A stretch of 19,414 nucleotides of DNA from Bacillus salipaludis (GCF_004358205.1 NZ_SMYO01000031.1:1-19414); one strand, 5' to 3'. Shown: positions 1-7,661, counted from the first letter of the stretch. A program made the numbers and translations. Notes: generated from the letters alone by a model not told the origin.

Positions 1-72
1 ATTTTAAGTATTAAGTTAATGTTTATTTTTGGTAAGTATTCCAACCGGTGATTTTTTATATTAAATTGACCA

Positions 73-178
73 AACCTTCCACTAATCAGCCCTTTAGCTT
101 AATAAGTCCTAATAAAAAAAGCGTTAATCCTTCTTGGATTAACGCACCCTTTAGTTTAAGTGTAATTCTTCACAATTA
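73..178 (+). repeat. R1: full copy of the dispersed A-hairpin-B repeat
   Basis: Degenerate A module (CCACTAATCAGCCCTTTAGC), then an A-run at 113-120, a perfect 10-bp hairpin at 121-145, then B module and tail (ACCCTTTAGTTTAAG, TTCTTCACAA). It lies just 3' of the exported-protein gene on the minus strand. Confidence 0.75.
114..145 (-). terminator. Rho-independent terminator inside repeat R1
   Basis: GCGTTAATCC (121-130) and GGATTAACGC (136-145) pair perfectly around a 5-nt loop. Read on the minus strand the stem is followed by seven T. It sits about 55 nt after the stop of the minus-strand gene ending at 202 and probably terminates it. Confidence 0.75.
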
Positions 179-201
179 AAAAAGAACCTAAAACATCGCC
201 T

Positions 202-705
202 TTATTTAATAACTGTTTCAGCTGGTGTAACCCCTTCGAATTCTTTATATTTTGTAACTATTTTAGTGATAAACCAAGTTCTTTTTCCTGTGGCTGGATT
301 TTTCCCCAAAGTAATCTCCTTTTGTCCGGTCCCAAAGTTTTTATAAGAACTTCGTAAATCATAAGTGATTGTAAATTTAATTTTTTCATCACTGATTTTT
401 TCAACCTTTGTTATCCGAAAATTTTCTACCCAAGGGCTTGATTGTCCAGTGTTCCAACCTCTTTTTTCGAATTGTTTTTTTGTTTGTCTTTGGAGGCTAG
501 GTGAAAGCAAGGCATACTGTACAGCCCCACTTCTATTTTCTACACCTAATATCCACAATTCTACGGTCTGTTTAGGATTTTCAGATTGTAAGCCTGTCAT
601 AAATGACATTATTTGGCTTTCTAATGGATTTTCTGGTTGAGCAGAAACAGAATTGCTATGAAGTAAAAGTATCACAAATATAAGGGGGAGAAGAATTAAA
701 CGCAT
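202..705 (-). CDS. small exported protein, NTF2-like fold likely
   Basis: The protein is 167 residues. Residues 1-22 form a clear Sec signal peptide: basic residue, long hydrophobic core, and V-S-A before Q-P as the cleavage site. No lipobox cysteine is seen, so it should be secreted or loosely wall-associated. The mature part (motifs TVELWILGVENRSGAVQYAL and SPWVENFRI) resembles the NTF2-like or DUF4878-type domains found in exported Bacillus proteins; this is a fold-level impression, not a proven family. The start is supported by GAGGTG seven bases upstream of ATG. The gene stands alone between repeat copies R1 and R2, and R1 supplies its terminator. Function unknown. Confidence 0.75.
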   Translation of the reverse strand: MRLILLPLIFVILLLHSNSVSAQPENPLESQIMSFMTGLQSENPKQTVELWILGVENRSGAVQYALLSPSLQRQTKKQFEKRGWNTGQSSPWVENFRITKVEKISDEKIKFTITYDLRSSYKNFGTGQKEITLGKNPATGKRTWFITKIVTKYKEFEGVTPAETVIK

Positions 706-754
706 ATAATCACCTCAAAGGGTATTATCTCCACCTATTTTTCAATTAGTCCTT

Positions 755-800
755 ATTGCACTAAACTGCCCCTTTAGTTTAAGTGCAAACCTTCACATTC
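755..800 (+). repeat. R2: solo hybrid repeat (A-type left, B-type right)
   Basis: The A-type core ACTGCCCC runs straight into a B-type tail (TAGTTTAAGTGC, CTTCACA) with no central hairpin. The unit is itself an inverted repeat: TTGCACTAAACT against AGTTTAAGTGCAA. Confidence 0.6.
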
Positions 801-865
801 CCTTACTGACTCATGAATAAATATATTTTTCACTAAATTCTAATGTAATTTTAAATTTATAATAA

Positions 866-905
866 TTGACGGATGGTATCGTGAATTTGAATGAAATTTG
901 TCGAA
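866..905 (+). promoter_or_regulatory. abrB control region: TTGACG -35-like box and Spo0A box
   Basis: TTTGTCGAA at 897-905 matches the Spo0A box (TTTGTCRAA) exactly and lies 54 nt before the abrB start. TTGACG at 866-871 is a possible -35; no good -10 follows, so the promoter itself is tentative. Known biology: phosphorylated Spo0A represses abrB in Bacillus. The same control here is an inference. Confidence 0.45.
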
Positions 906-959
906 TAAAAGTGAATTCCAAAATAGAAATAGACCCTAAACAGAGAGAGGCTCAAAGAA

Positions 960-1244
960 ATGAAATCTACTGGTATTGTTCGTAAAGTTGATGAATTAGG
1001 CCGCGTGGTTATTCCAATCGAATTAAGACGTACACTTGATATCGCTGAAAAAGATGCGCTCGAAATTTATGTTGATGAAGACAAAATTATCTTAAAAAAA
1101 TATAAACCAAATATGACTTGTGATATTACCGGTGAAGTTTCTGACGATAATTATCGGCTTGCCGGTGGAAAATTAATTCTTAGTCGTGAAGGCGCAGAGC
1201 ACCTATTGAAAGAAATTATGGCAAGCTTTGAATTAGCAAAATAA
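960..1244 (+). CDS. abrB: AbrB transition-state regulator
   Basis: 94 residues, the full length of AbrB. Residues 1-52 are the swapped-hairpin (SpoVT-AbrB) DNA-binding domain with the hallmark STGIVRKVDELGRVVIPIEL and residues IILKKYKPNMTC, nearly identical to Bacillus AbrB as I know it; residues 53-94 form the multimerisation domain (GGKLILSREGAEHLL). The protein is a tetrameric repressor of stationary-phase genes such as those for antibiotics, competence and biofilm. ATG is preceded by GAGAGG nine bases upstream. A Spo0A box lies upstream and a strong terminator follows, so it is a single-gene unit. Bacillaceae often hold several AbrB/Abh paralogues; whether this is the primary copy cannot be told here. 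Confidence 0.9.
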   Translation: MKSTGIVRKVDELGRVVIPIELRRTLDIAEKDALEIYVDEDKIILKKYKPNMTCDITGEVSDDNYRLAGGKLILSREGAEHLLKEIMASFELAK

Positions 1245-1263
1245 TATAGATTAAAATAAAAAG

Positions 1264-1298
1264 GCTCTTGAATCTTTGATTCGAGAGCTTTTTGTTTT
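1264..1298 (+). terminator. abrB terminator
   Basis: GCTCTTGAATC (1264-1274) pairs with GATTCGAGAGC (1278-1288), one G-T wobble, loop TTT, followed by TTTTTGTTTT. It starts 20 nt after the abrB stop. Confidence 0.85.
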
Positions 1299-1317
1299 AT
1301 AGGACATATATGACCGT

Positions 1318-1352
1318 TCCTCAGCTAACCTGACCCGATAGTTAAATAGTCT
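1318..1352 (+). repeat. R3: A-module fragment
   Basis: CTAACCTGACCCGATAGTTA is a close match to the A-module core; the hairpin and B module are missing. It lies between the abrB terminator and the recombinase pseudogene. Confidence 0.5.
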
Positions 1353-1360
1353 CTTTCCGT

Positions 1361-2321
1361 TTGGATTTCGAGAATCAAGTCAATAATTCCTCTAAAAAAG
1401 AAATTTTAGGGAGAGATGAATTTTGTTTTTGTCAAAGGCATGGGAAACATATGAATCGGATACGAATTGAAGGGTTCTCACCACAAACACTTAATGCATA
1501 TAAACTTCAATACACATTACTTATTCGATATTTCAATGACGTTAAAATTGATGCCATATCCACTTTTCAACTAAAAGAATACCCGGCAAAGTCCAGCGAA
1601 ACCTTAAAACCTTCAAGTTTATCTCACCGAATACGTTTTATAAAATCATTTTTTCGTGGTCACATGAAGATGCGATGTTTCAAAAAATCCAGCTGCAAAA
1701 ATAAAGGAACCTAAAGCAGGGAAACGAATTCCTAAGTTTATCACAGAAATTGAATATTTACGTGAGGCTTGTACCAGCCCATTGGAAAAGGCATTGTTTG
1801 AATTCATGTTTTCAACTGGATGTCGCATTGGAGAAATTGTTACATTACAGAGGAGTAGAATTTATTGGTCTAACCGATCCGCCATTGTCAGGGGAAAAGG
1901 AGATAAAGAAAGAGAAGTTTATTTTAATATCCGCTGTGAAATTTGGCTTAAAAGATACCTTGAACAACGCCAAGATGGCGATACCGCCATTTTTGTTACC
2001 GAACGGTATCCTCATCGAATGTGTATTGCACAAATGAGATATATCATCAAGCGAATTTCGAAAAGGGCAGGCATAAATAAAGCGATTCATCCACACCAAC
2101 TGAGGCACAGCTATGCTACTCATATGTTAAATAATGGTCCCCCTCTTGAAGTCATTCAGATTTTTTTAGGTCATGAGAAAAGCGAGACTACCAGGATATA
2201 TGCACAGTTAAGTGGGAGTTTAAGGAAAGAGTTTTATAGGAAGTATTTTAAAAAGGGACATAAAAAAGTAATGATGAAAAAATGTATTGCTTTTCTTCAA
2301 GTCTTGCACCCGTTTGTTTAA
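1361..2321 (+). pseudogene. tyrosine recombinase/integrase, two frameshifts
   Basis: The N-terminal SAM-like core-binding domain (INRMRIEGFSPQTL-like, LKPSSLSHRIRFIKSFFR) is in one frame to about 1657. The reading then moves through a middle frame (SHEDAMFQK, about 1660-1685) into a third (NPAAKIKEPKAGKRIPKF onward) that runs to 2321. Two single-base deletions, near 1657-1660 and in the A-run 1682-1687, explain this. All catalytic residues survive in the third frame: Arg in TGCRIGEI, Lys in GKGDKER, HQLRHSYATH, His in LGHEKSETTRIY and the Tyr of that motif. The normal end would be near KEFYRKYF; the last 20 or so residues are non-homologous and the stop lies inside repeat R4. It resembles the stand-alone XerC/D-like integrases of Bacillaceae. 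Probably inactive as drawn, unless the indels are sequence errors. Confidence 0.8.
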
Positions 2322-2339
2322 GTACATTTTTTCACAAAC
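2296..2339 (+). repeat. R4: B module and tail
   Basis: GTCTTGCACCCGTTTGTTTA followed by AGTACATTTTTTCACAAAC, an excellent B module plus tail. It provides the last codons and the TAA of the recombinase reading frame. Confidence 0.8.
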
Positions 2340-2460
2340 TTATACGCCAGGTAGTCCTCATAATTGACTATAAATATTTCTCCATTAAAACATAGGGTTT
2401 GCCGGTGTTCCATCTATTCACTTGTAGAATTTTTTTTTACTTAATTCTCCTGAATAAAGC

Positions 2461-2505
2461 TGATTTCAAAGGGCACAGATTAGTGACCTTTGAAAATCAA
2501 CTTTT
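2461..2505. terminator. convergent hairpin between recombinase and stress-protein gene
   Basis: TGATTTCAAAGG (2461-2472) pairs with CCTTTGAAAATCA (2487-2499) apart from one bulged base. A T-rich run (CTTTTATTAT) follows on the plus strand. It could serve the convergent genes on both sides. Confidence 0.5.
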
Positions 2506-2568
2506 ATTATACAGTATCTAAGGACTTCCTATTTCATTCAACCCTATTTAGTTTGGTGTGTTTTTTCT

Positions 2569-3759
2569 TTATTTCTGCTGATTTTTTTTATTTTTATTTT
2601 TCTCTTCTTTGGTAGAATTTTTCTCATCGTGGGTTGCTTCTAGTATCACAGAAACTGCTGAATTCGCTACTGAACTTTCATTTTCATTTTTATTCCTATC
2701 AGAAGAATCTGTTAGAGCCCTGCTCGTTTTGTCTTTTTTACTGGCAGATAATTCAGGTTTGTTTTTTTCGGCTTGTATAGCAACGGAGCCAGTACGTTTT
2801 TCACGGGTTTCATCTGTTTGATCCTCTGACATTACAAATGTAGTGTTATTAGGAATTCCTTCCACGCTCAAATTATTTGGGCTGTCATTACTAACTTTTT
2901 CTTGTCCTACATCAGTCAAATGGTTGACCGGCGTCCATGATTCCATTGACGAAGGGACAGAACGCTCAATCCGTGCTTCTTCTTTTTTAATGACATCCTG
3001 TACCTGCTTTGTTTCTTGAATTTTTCTCTTGCCTACAATCACTTCTTCAACGACTACTGGTCTTTTTGTTACTTCTATCCGTTCTTCCGTAATTGGGATA
3101 CGAATGATTTCATCCCCTGAAAACGGGCGCCCGTCATAATTTCCATCTATGACAGGACGTCGCTCTATATATACTTCTTCACGCATGAGTGGAACAAGAA
3201 CAGTTCGCTCTTCTTCAACTACTTCTTTACGAAGCTGTAATTCACCGACTTCTACACGTTGTTTTGTAATATCCAGCTGTTCTTCACTGAGCGGGACTGA
3301 CCTTGTTTTTTCAGTCTCATATTGTGTTTCATATGTTTTATTAATAGGGCTTTCATACTTATATTGTGTTTTAAAATTAGGGCTTTCATAAGTTCCATAC
3401 GTATCAACCAGCAAAGTGATTTTCCCCTTTTTTATTTCCTCCTCACACTGTTTTGCTGTAAATTCTGACAGTCCTCTCTCAATAAGTCTGCTGGACAGTG
3501 CTCTTGCGGGCCTTCCGCCCATTCCTGCCGTCATCATTGTAACAAAGTTGTCCATCATAACACCTGTTAAGGTACTCATTTGCATGTCCGCTTCTACCAT
3601 GACTCCCGTATGTGAAGTAATCAATGGAATGTTACTTCTATTTTCTGCCACCACCATCATATCTGTTTCACTATGCCCCTGACGTTTCAATCCCTCAATG
3701 ACATACAAGACTTCTGACTCTGAATTAAAGGTTCCAACGATTCTTTTTTCCATTCTCAC
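2569..3759 (-). CDS. YflT (GSP17M) plus DUF2382 stress protein
   Basis: 396 residues with three parts. Residues 4-120 match the YflT/general stress protein 17M domain (EKRIVGTFNSESEVLYVIEG, TDMMVVAEN, FTAKQCEEEIKKGKITLLVD). Residues about 158-268 match DUF2382 (YsnF/AvaK type), with internal repeats of the pattern RVEVGEL-QLRKEVVEEERTVLVP and RIEVTKRPVVVEEVIVGK. Residues 270-396 are a hydrophilic, probably disordered tail rich in E, K, S and N, ending KNKKNQQK. The GTG start at 3759 has GAGGAGG seven bases upstream; the ATG two codons on is too far from it. Such proteins are cytoplasmic and often belong to the general stress (SigB) regulon; their biochemical role is unknown. The hydrophilic tail is longer than I expect for the family. 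Confidence 0.8.
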   Translation of the reverse strand: MRMEKRIVGTFNSESEVLYVIEGLKRQGHSETDMMVVAENRSNIPLITSHTGVMVEADMQMSTLTGVMMDNFVTMMTAGMGGRPARALSSRLIERGLSEFTAKQCEEEIKKGKITLLVDTYGTYESPNFKTQYKYESPINKTYETQYETEKTRSVPLSEEQLDITKQRVEVGELQLRKEVVEEERTVLVPLMREEVYIERRPVIDGNYDGRPFSGDEIIRIPITEERIEVTKRPVVVEEVIVGKRKIQETKQVQDVIKKEEARIERSVPSSMESWTPVNHLTDVGQEKVSNDSPNNLSVEGIPNNTTFVMSEDQTDETREKRTGSVAIQAEKNKPELSASKKDKTSRALTDSSDRNKNENESSVANSAVSVILEATHDEKNSTKEEKNKNKKNQQK

Positions 3760-3968
3760 ACTAATACCTCCTCTAATATATTAATGCGGGATATAAATGG
3801 CATCCCATTTAACGTATGTCTACCCCGGAAGTCATCAGAAGAAACATGGAAAATAGAATCATGTTTAATATTTCGTTTTCATAATTGGACGATTACTGGA
3901 ACATTGCAGGTTAGAGGAAGAAGAATAATGTTAAGATTACGGTAAAATGGATTGATGGGGTAATAGAA

Positions 3969-4088
3969 ATGAACACATATTTAGATGGCATTTTAAAGTT
4001 AAAGGCAGTAACTAATAGCTGGTCTAGCTCAACACGAAAAAAACCTCCGCAGCATCTTGAATTTGATCAAACGTTTCCTATAACTTAA
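3969..4088 (+). CDS. possible small ORF or gene fragment, stop supplied by repeat R5
   Basis: ATG is preceded by GGGG eight bases upstream. The 39-residue product (starting MNTYLDGILKLKAVTNSWSS) is protein-like and has charge patterning but no known domain. The TAA is part of the repeat sequence CTTAAGTACATTTCTTCACA, so the ORF may be a gene front cut by the repeat. Low confidence that it is expressed. Confidence 0.25.
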   Translation: MNTYLDGILKLKAVTNSWSSSTRKKPPQHLEFDQTFPIT

Positions 4089-4108
4089 GTACATTTCTTC
4101 ACAAACAT
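4072..4108 (+). repeat. R5: B-module tail
   Basis: TAACTTAAGTACATTTCTTC then ACAAAC; the CACCCGTTTG core is degraded. Confidence 0.6.
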
Positions 4109-4143
4109 TTCTACGAAAGTTATAGAAGAACCATAAACAAAGA

Positions 4144-4164
4144 GAAGCTCATTTTCTGAGCTTC
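4144..4164 (-). terminator. hairpin, possible terminator
   Basis: GAAGCTCA and TGAGCTTC form a perfect 8-bp stem around TTTTC. On the minus strand CTTTGTTT follows. It lies downstream of csaA, beyond R6. Confidence 0.4.
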
Positions 4165-4258
4165 CCTCAACTTCCTATTTGAGATTTAATTTCTCCTCTC
4201 ATACCCGACCTATTTAGCACTGAAATTTATACGTTATATTCTAAATTTATCATTTTCG

Positions 4259-4345
4259 TTCTTGAACTAAACTGCCATTCGTTGAATAAAGAAAAAGTAA
4301 TTCCTCGTTATTAAACACAGTTGAAATAAAAAAGACCGTCATTGT
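4259..4345 (+). repeat. R6: A module with extended spacer and hairpin
   Basis: GAACTAAACTGCCATTCGTT, then GAATAAAGAAAAAG, the spacer ATTCCTCGTTATTAAACAC, GTTGAAATAAAAAA and the short hairpin GTCATTGTGAC. The spacer is shared with R19, so the two form a subtype. It lies immediately 3' of csaA. Confidence 0.65.
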
Positions 4346-4357
4346 GACAATCCTTAC

Positions 4358-4696
4358 TTAGGCAATCGGTGTGCCATTTTTAACAGGCTCATCTGGCATT
4401 AAGAGAACTACATCACCCTCTTCTGGAACACCTCCAATAACTAATACCTCAGATCTGAATCCAGCTATTCGACGGGGTGGGAAATTTACAACTGCGACCA
4501 CTTGACGACCTATTAACGTCTCTGGAGTATACCTTTTTATTATTTGTGCACTAGATTGTTTAACTCCTAATTCTTCACCGAAGTCAATACCTAGTTTAAT
4601 TGCTGGCTTACGTGCTTCTGGAAAGGGTTCAGCACTTATTACAGTACCAATACGAATATCTAGTTTTTGAAAATCCTCAATCGTTGCTATGGACAA
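4358..4696 (-). CDS. csaA: CsaA, tRNA-binding-fold chaperone-like protein
   Basis: 112 residues, the usual CsaA length of about 110. It is a single OB-fold tRNA-binding (EMAP-II/TRBP111 type) domain, with family signatures [37 protein letters not shown] and [20 protein letters not shown]. CsaA is a cytoplasmic homodimer that binds tRNA and was described as an export-related chaperone in Bacillus. The TTG at 4694-4696 is chosen because GGAGG lies eight bases upstream and the product then aligns with the family; a further upstream TTG overlaps that ribosome site. Monocistronic, with repeat R6 directly downstream. No defects seen. Confidence 0.92.
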   Translation of the reverse strand: MSIATIEDFQKLDIRIGTVISAEPFPEARKPAIKLGIDFGEELGVKQSSAQIIKRYTPETLIGRQVVAVVNFPPRRIAGFRSEVLVIGGVPEEGDVVLLMPDEPVKNGTPIA

Positions 4697-4770
4697 AACA
4701 ATTACCTCCAAAAATTAAATTACTTTTCCTGGTTGATATATTAACAATTAATGGTACTTTTAGGAATATA

Positions 4771-4880
4771 CTTGTTCCACTATACTGCCTCGTTAGTGGA
4801 ACAAGCAAAAAAGGCTGCCGCAGCAGCCCAATCTTATTTAACTCTTGCACCCTATAGTTTAAGGTACATTTCTTCACAAT
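4771..4880 (+). repeat. R7: best-preserved full copy of the repeat
   Basis: The A module is a hairpin in its own right: CTTGTTCCACTA pairs with TAGTGGAACAAG around TACTGCCTCGT. An A-run, the hairpin GGCTGCCGCAGCAGCC, the linker CAATCTTATTTA, the B module (ACTCTTGCACCCTATAGTTT) and the tail (ACATTTCTTCACAATC) follow. It lies between csaA and the DinB-like pseudogene. Confidence 0.85.
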
Positions 4881-4887
4881 CTTTCTT

Positions 4888-4919
4888 TTAAAAATAAAAA
4901 GGGCTGCTGCCGCAACCCT
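4888..4919 (-). terminator. second hairpin next to R7, terminator of the DinB-like gene
   Basis: GGGCTGCTGCCGCAACCC at 4901-4918 folds into a G+C-rich stem, and on the minus strand TTTTTATTTTT follows. It is about 40 nt past the stop at 4957. Its sequence is close to the reverse complement of the R7 hairpin, yet it again has the A-run on its left. Confidence 0.65.
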
Positions 4920-4956
4920 AATCCTATACTATGCTTCCATCGTTTATCCTATATTA

Positions 4957-5544
4957 TTAAAGTGGGGGGTTTTCCACTCCTAAATGAATCCAATTCTCTT
5001 TCGGCGGTCCATATACCCATACCCCGAATGGTTTTAATCCTGCTTGTCGAATAAGAATTGGAGCTTGTCCACGTTGATGAACAATATGTTTTATTAAACC
5101 CATCAGAATTGAAGCATTTGTTTCTTCTCTTCCGAACGCAATTTGAATTTTTTTAAGAGTCATCCGTCCATTGTTGTTCAATACCCTCGGATGCTTGAGC
5201 ACTTACCTTTTTGAAAGTTTCAGCGATTTCTTTTGCTGTTGGTGGAACATTTTCAGCATTATCAACCTGATCCATTTTAACACCAAATTTGTTTAAATAA
5301 TTTGGAATATTTGTGGTAAAATGCCACACAATTCAGCCAGATCTTTCTGGTTGATCATTTTTTATTTGGTTTTATTAATACGGTAGCTGGAGTAGAACGT
5401 ACCTGCCCGTGGGATCCCGTCAACTAAACAGTTCGCCCCCTACTTGGTTAAACATGTTTTGACTGGTTGGGACCATAATCTCGTTTAACAAGCGAAGCTA
5501 TGACACTGCAAGAAGTACTAGGGGTAGATCCAAACCACTGTCAT
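4957..5544 (-). pseudogene. DinB-family protein, heavily decayed
   Basis: ATG at 5542-5544 has AAAGGAGATGG just upstream, so a real gene once started here, but it reads only nine codons. Downstream, pieces appear in different frames: LLNEIMVPTSQNMFNQVGGE, MINQKDLAEL, VKMDQVDNAENVPPTAKEIA, EQQWTDDS, then KIQIAFGREETNASILMGLI, HIVHQRGQAPILIRQAGLKP and YGPPKENWIHLG to the stop at 4957. The His-rich HxxHxRGQ region and the final GPP-W motif are typical of DinB-like four-helix proteins (putative metal-dependent enzymes of the bacillithiol/DinB superfamily). At least one W-to-TGA change and several indels are needed to join the parts. The last section alone could read as an 81-codon ORF but lacks the N-terminal helices. 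Confidence 0.65.
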
Positions 5545-5571
5545 AAAATCCATCTCCTTTCACTAAATGCA

Positions 5572-6107
5572 TTAAGGATGGTTTTCCCAACCATAAGCAT
5601 AATTATTTTCTTTAAGATAGCTGTCTGCTTTATAGGAGAAATTCATTTTTTGGAACTTTTTTGATACCATTTCTTCATTGATAACTTTTGCTTGTTGAAG
5701 TGCATGTTTGTCTTTAAATATTGTATTAGGTTGATTCGCTTCCCCGATGATATAACCATTAAAAGTCGCACCAAAAAAATCAAAAATACGCTTAAATTGC
5801 ATTATTAATGGTAATGCCTTTTGTTTTGAATCTTCCCCACCTACTACTAAAACGTACATTCTTTTATTTTTCATTTTGTCTTTAAAATTAATGTGTAACT
5901 GGTCAATTAAGTATTTCATTAGTTGACTTATTCCGTTTAAATAAAGAGGGGTAACAAATAAGATTATTTCGTTTGTTAATACGCTATTCACCATAAAATA
6001 ATAATCTTTGTTTAATGACAGATACCTTTTCGATTCATGTGGTTGATCAAACATACCAACAATTCGGTATTTCTATCTTTCCGCAAGCTTCCATAAATAA
6101 CCAACAT
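5572..6107 (-). pseudogene. NADPH-dependent FMN reductase/flavodoxin-like, internally deleted
   Basis: ATG at 6105-6107, with AAAGGA upstream, opens MLVIYGSLRKDRNTELL, the classic flavin-phosphate loop of this family. The reading then needs a frame change into DQPHESKRYLSLNKDYYFMV, VLTNEIILFVTPLYLNGISQ, LMKYLIDQLH and the C-terminal VVGGEDSKQKALP, IFDFFGATFNGYIIGEAN. Compared with typical members of about 180 residues, some 25-30 residues between the loop and the second strand are missing, together with the frame. The TPLYLNG motif replaces the usual TPIYWYG. The 160-codon portion from 6054 down has no good ribosome site of its own. Flavin binding would be lost, so it is probably non-functional. 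Confidence 0.7.
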
Positions 6108-7045
6108 TTGTAATTCCTTTCATTTGAAGTTTGCGTATTACGATTGATGATATACTATATAAATGTGCATATCCTGAGCTACTCCCATTCAACATTTATC
6201 TATGCTTAATGATTTTATGGAAAACAAAAAGAGCCTTTTATCAAAGGGCATAATTATCCCTTGGTGACAGACTCCTCCAGATGTTTACAGCAACTTCAAT
6301 TGTAATTTATCATTAATATTACAATAACATTACAACCGTTACAAGTTTTCAAAAGCTATAATTCTTAAAGATTTGAACCAAAGTAAGAATGGATGATCAA
6401 AAGTATGATAAAACAGCTACACTGTTTGAATTGCATAATAAAGTTTTATAACCATTATGCTGTAATAGGGAGTTTTAAATTGAAACTGGAATGACAAGCC
6501 CCTGTCTATTATGCACATGGCGGAGAGGTATGTTCTTTGGACCACGCTTTGAGGACTGTGGTTTAAAACTTTCTTATCTAAAATACGGTAAAGGTGGCTA
6601 TACATAATTACGCTATTCAGTTTCGTTCGGAGGCTGTTTTTTTATTGTCTAAAGGATCGCCACTACCTTCTTAAATTAAATCCCTGTTAGCTCAGATTGA
6701 ATACTTACTGTAATATATTTACAATGTTTTTGGCCAGTTACTATGCGAATATTTCCATAGTAAAAATAATAGAAAAATAATCAAAATGATTTTAATAGTT
6801 TATAATAATAACGAAAAAATTTTTTTTACAATATTAATGTTAAGTTTAATATCATATCAATTATAAATAAGGTACTACTTATAAAGGCAACACCCTATTT
6901 GCTTTTTTATTTTAATACTCATAGTCTATTACCTCTACTTTCAACCCCTGACTGCATCAATTTTGGGGCTGTCGTAGGATGGAGTTACTTTTACTTTAAC
7001 CAGATTTTGTGCAAAGTTGCTGGGAACATTTTTTTCGTCAGAAAT
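6108..7045. other. long AT-rich region without a recognisable gene
   Basis: Only short ORFs without ribosome sites or conserved motifs are present. AAAGGGCATAATTATCCCTT at 6245-6264 is an imperfect hairpin. A very A+T-rich stretch runs about 6740-6885. The island at about 6480-6600 is less AT-rich and may be a relic of something lost. No repeat copy was found here. Confidence 0.5.
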
Positions 7046-7330
7046 TTAAAGACTTATGGAAATATCATAAGAAGGATTGTTGTTATAAACGATACCAAAA
7101 ATCCTTTGTGACTCCCAACCAAAAGTAGCAGCATCATTACCTGGATACTCTCGCATTACCCTTTTATCAATAGAGGAAAATACAATATCTCTAATAATGC
7201 CTTCTTGTGTGACATACCAATTCCCTACATATGTCTTAAGTGCTCTCAGTAGTGGTTCTTGCTGCAATGGTTGGAGAAACTGTTCAAGAAATGAAATAGC
7301 AATTAGCTGGATAAATAAGTACCTCAACAA
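7046..7330 (-). CDS. unrecognised ORF, probably the 3' part of a broken gene
   Basis: Up to 94 residues from a TTG at 7330. The C-terminal 60 residues look like genuine protein (LLRALKTYVGNWYVTQEG, IIRDIVFSSIDKRVM, EYPGNDAATFGWESQRIFGI) but match no family I can name. No ribosome site precedes the start. On the same strand just upstream, about 7330-7412, protein-like sequence continues in other frames (MLEKIESQLLGYTEPYL; INLEYKDPLIVEVLIYPAN), so a longer gene with frameshifts is likely. No signal peptide or clear membrane segment in the C-terminal part. Confidence 0.35.
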   Translation of the reverse strand: MLRYLFIQLIAISFLEQFLQPLQQEPLLRALKTYVGNWYVTQEGIIRDIVFSSIDKRVMREYPGNDAATFGWESQRIFGIVYNNNPSYDISISL

Positions 7331-7529
7331 TTAAAGGATCTTTATATTCCAGATTGATCTCAAGTATGGTTCTGTATATCCCAACAGTTGAGACTCTATC
7401 TTTTCAAGCATTAGCTGTGATTTAGGTATTAGGGTCCTATTTTTTGCAACGTTAATTAACAAAGAGAAAAGCAGTTAAAAAAATCATTCCAACAATATAA
7501 GTTTGAATAGTTGTTGAGGAGTGCTCTTA

Positions 7530-7571
7530 TTTCTTTTTTGAACTAACGGCCCAGTTAAAGAATAAAACAGT
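7530..7571 (+). repeat. R8: A-module fragment
   Basis: TTTTTTGAACTAACGGCCCA followed by GTTAAAGAATAAAAC; no hairpin or B module directly attached. Confidence 0.5.
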
Positions 7572-7611
7572 TTATAACAAAAAAATAAGCTAACGAATTG
7601 GTGAATAAAGA

Positions 7612-7661
7612 AATTTGAAAAAAGACCTGTTCGACTCCAAATTGGAACAAACAGGTCTTTT
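7612..7661 (-). terminator. dlt terminator
   Basis: AAAAGACCTGT (7620-7630) pairs with ACAGGTCTTTT (7651-7661), with a small inner stem CCAA/TTGG. Read on the minus strand the T-run CTTTTTTC follows. It lies 46 nt after the dltD stop. Confidence 0.8.

Larger units (their letters stand above)
3760..4357. other. gene-poor spacer between stress protein and csaA
   Basis: It holds repeat copies R5 and R6, one hairpin and a weak 39-codon ORF. No conserved gene or clear promoter was recognised. Confidence 0.5.

Noticed and set aside
6225..6265. Riboswitch or strong terminator
   Set aside because: The pairing is short and imperfect, with no conserved riboswitch core and no downstream gene.
6417..6605. 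62-codon ORF on the minus strand
   Set aside because: No ribosome site, no domain, and composition like random AT-rich sequence.
6899..7111. 70-codon plus-strand ORF opposite the 7046-7330 gene
   Set aside because: Lacks a ribosome site and shows no coding pattern; overlaps protein-like sequence on the other strand.
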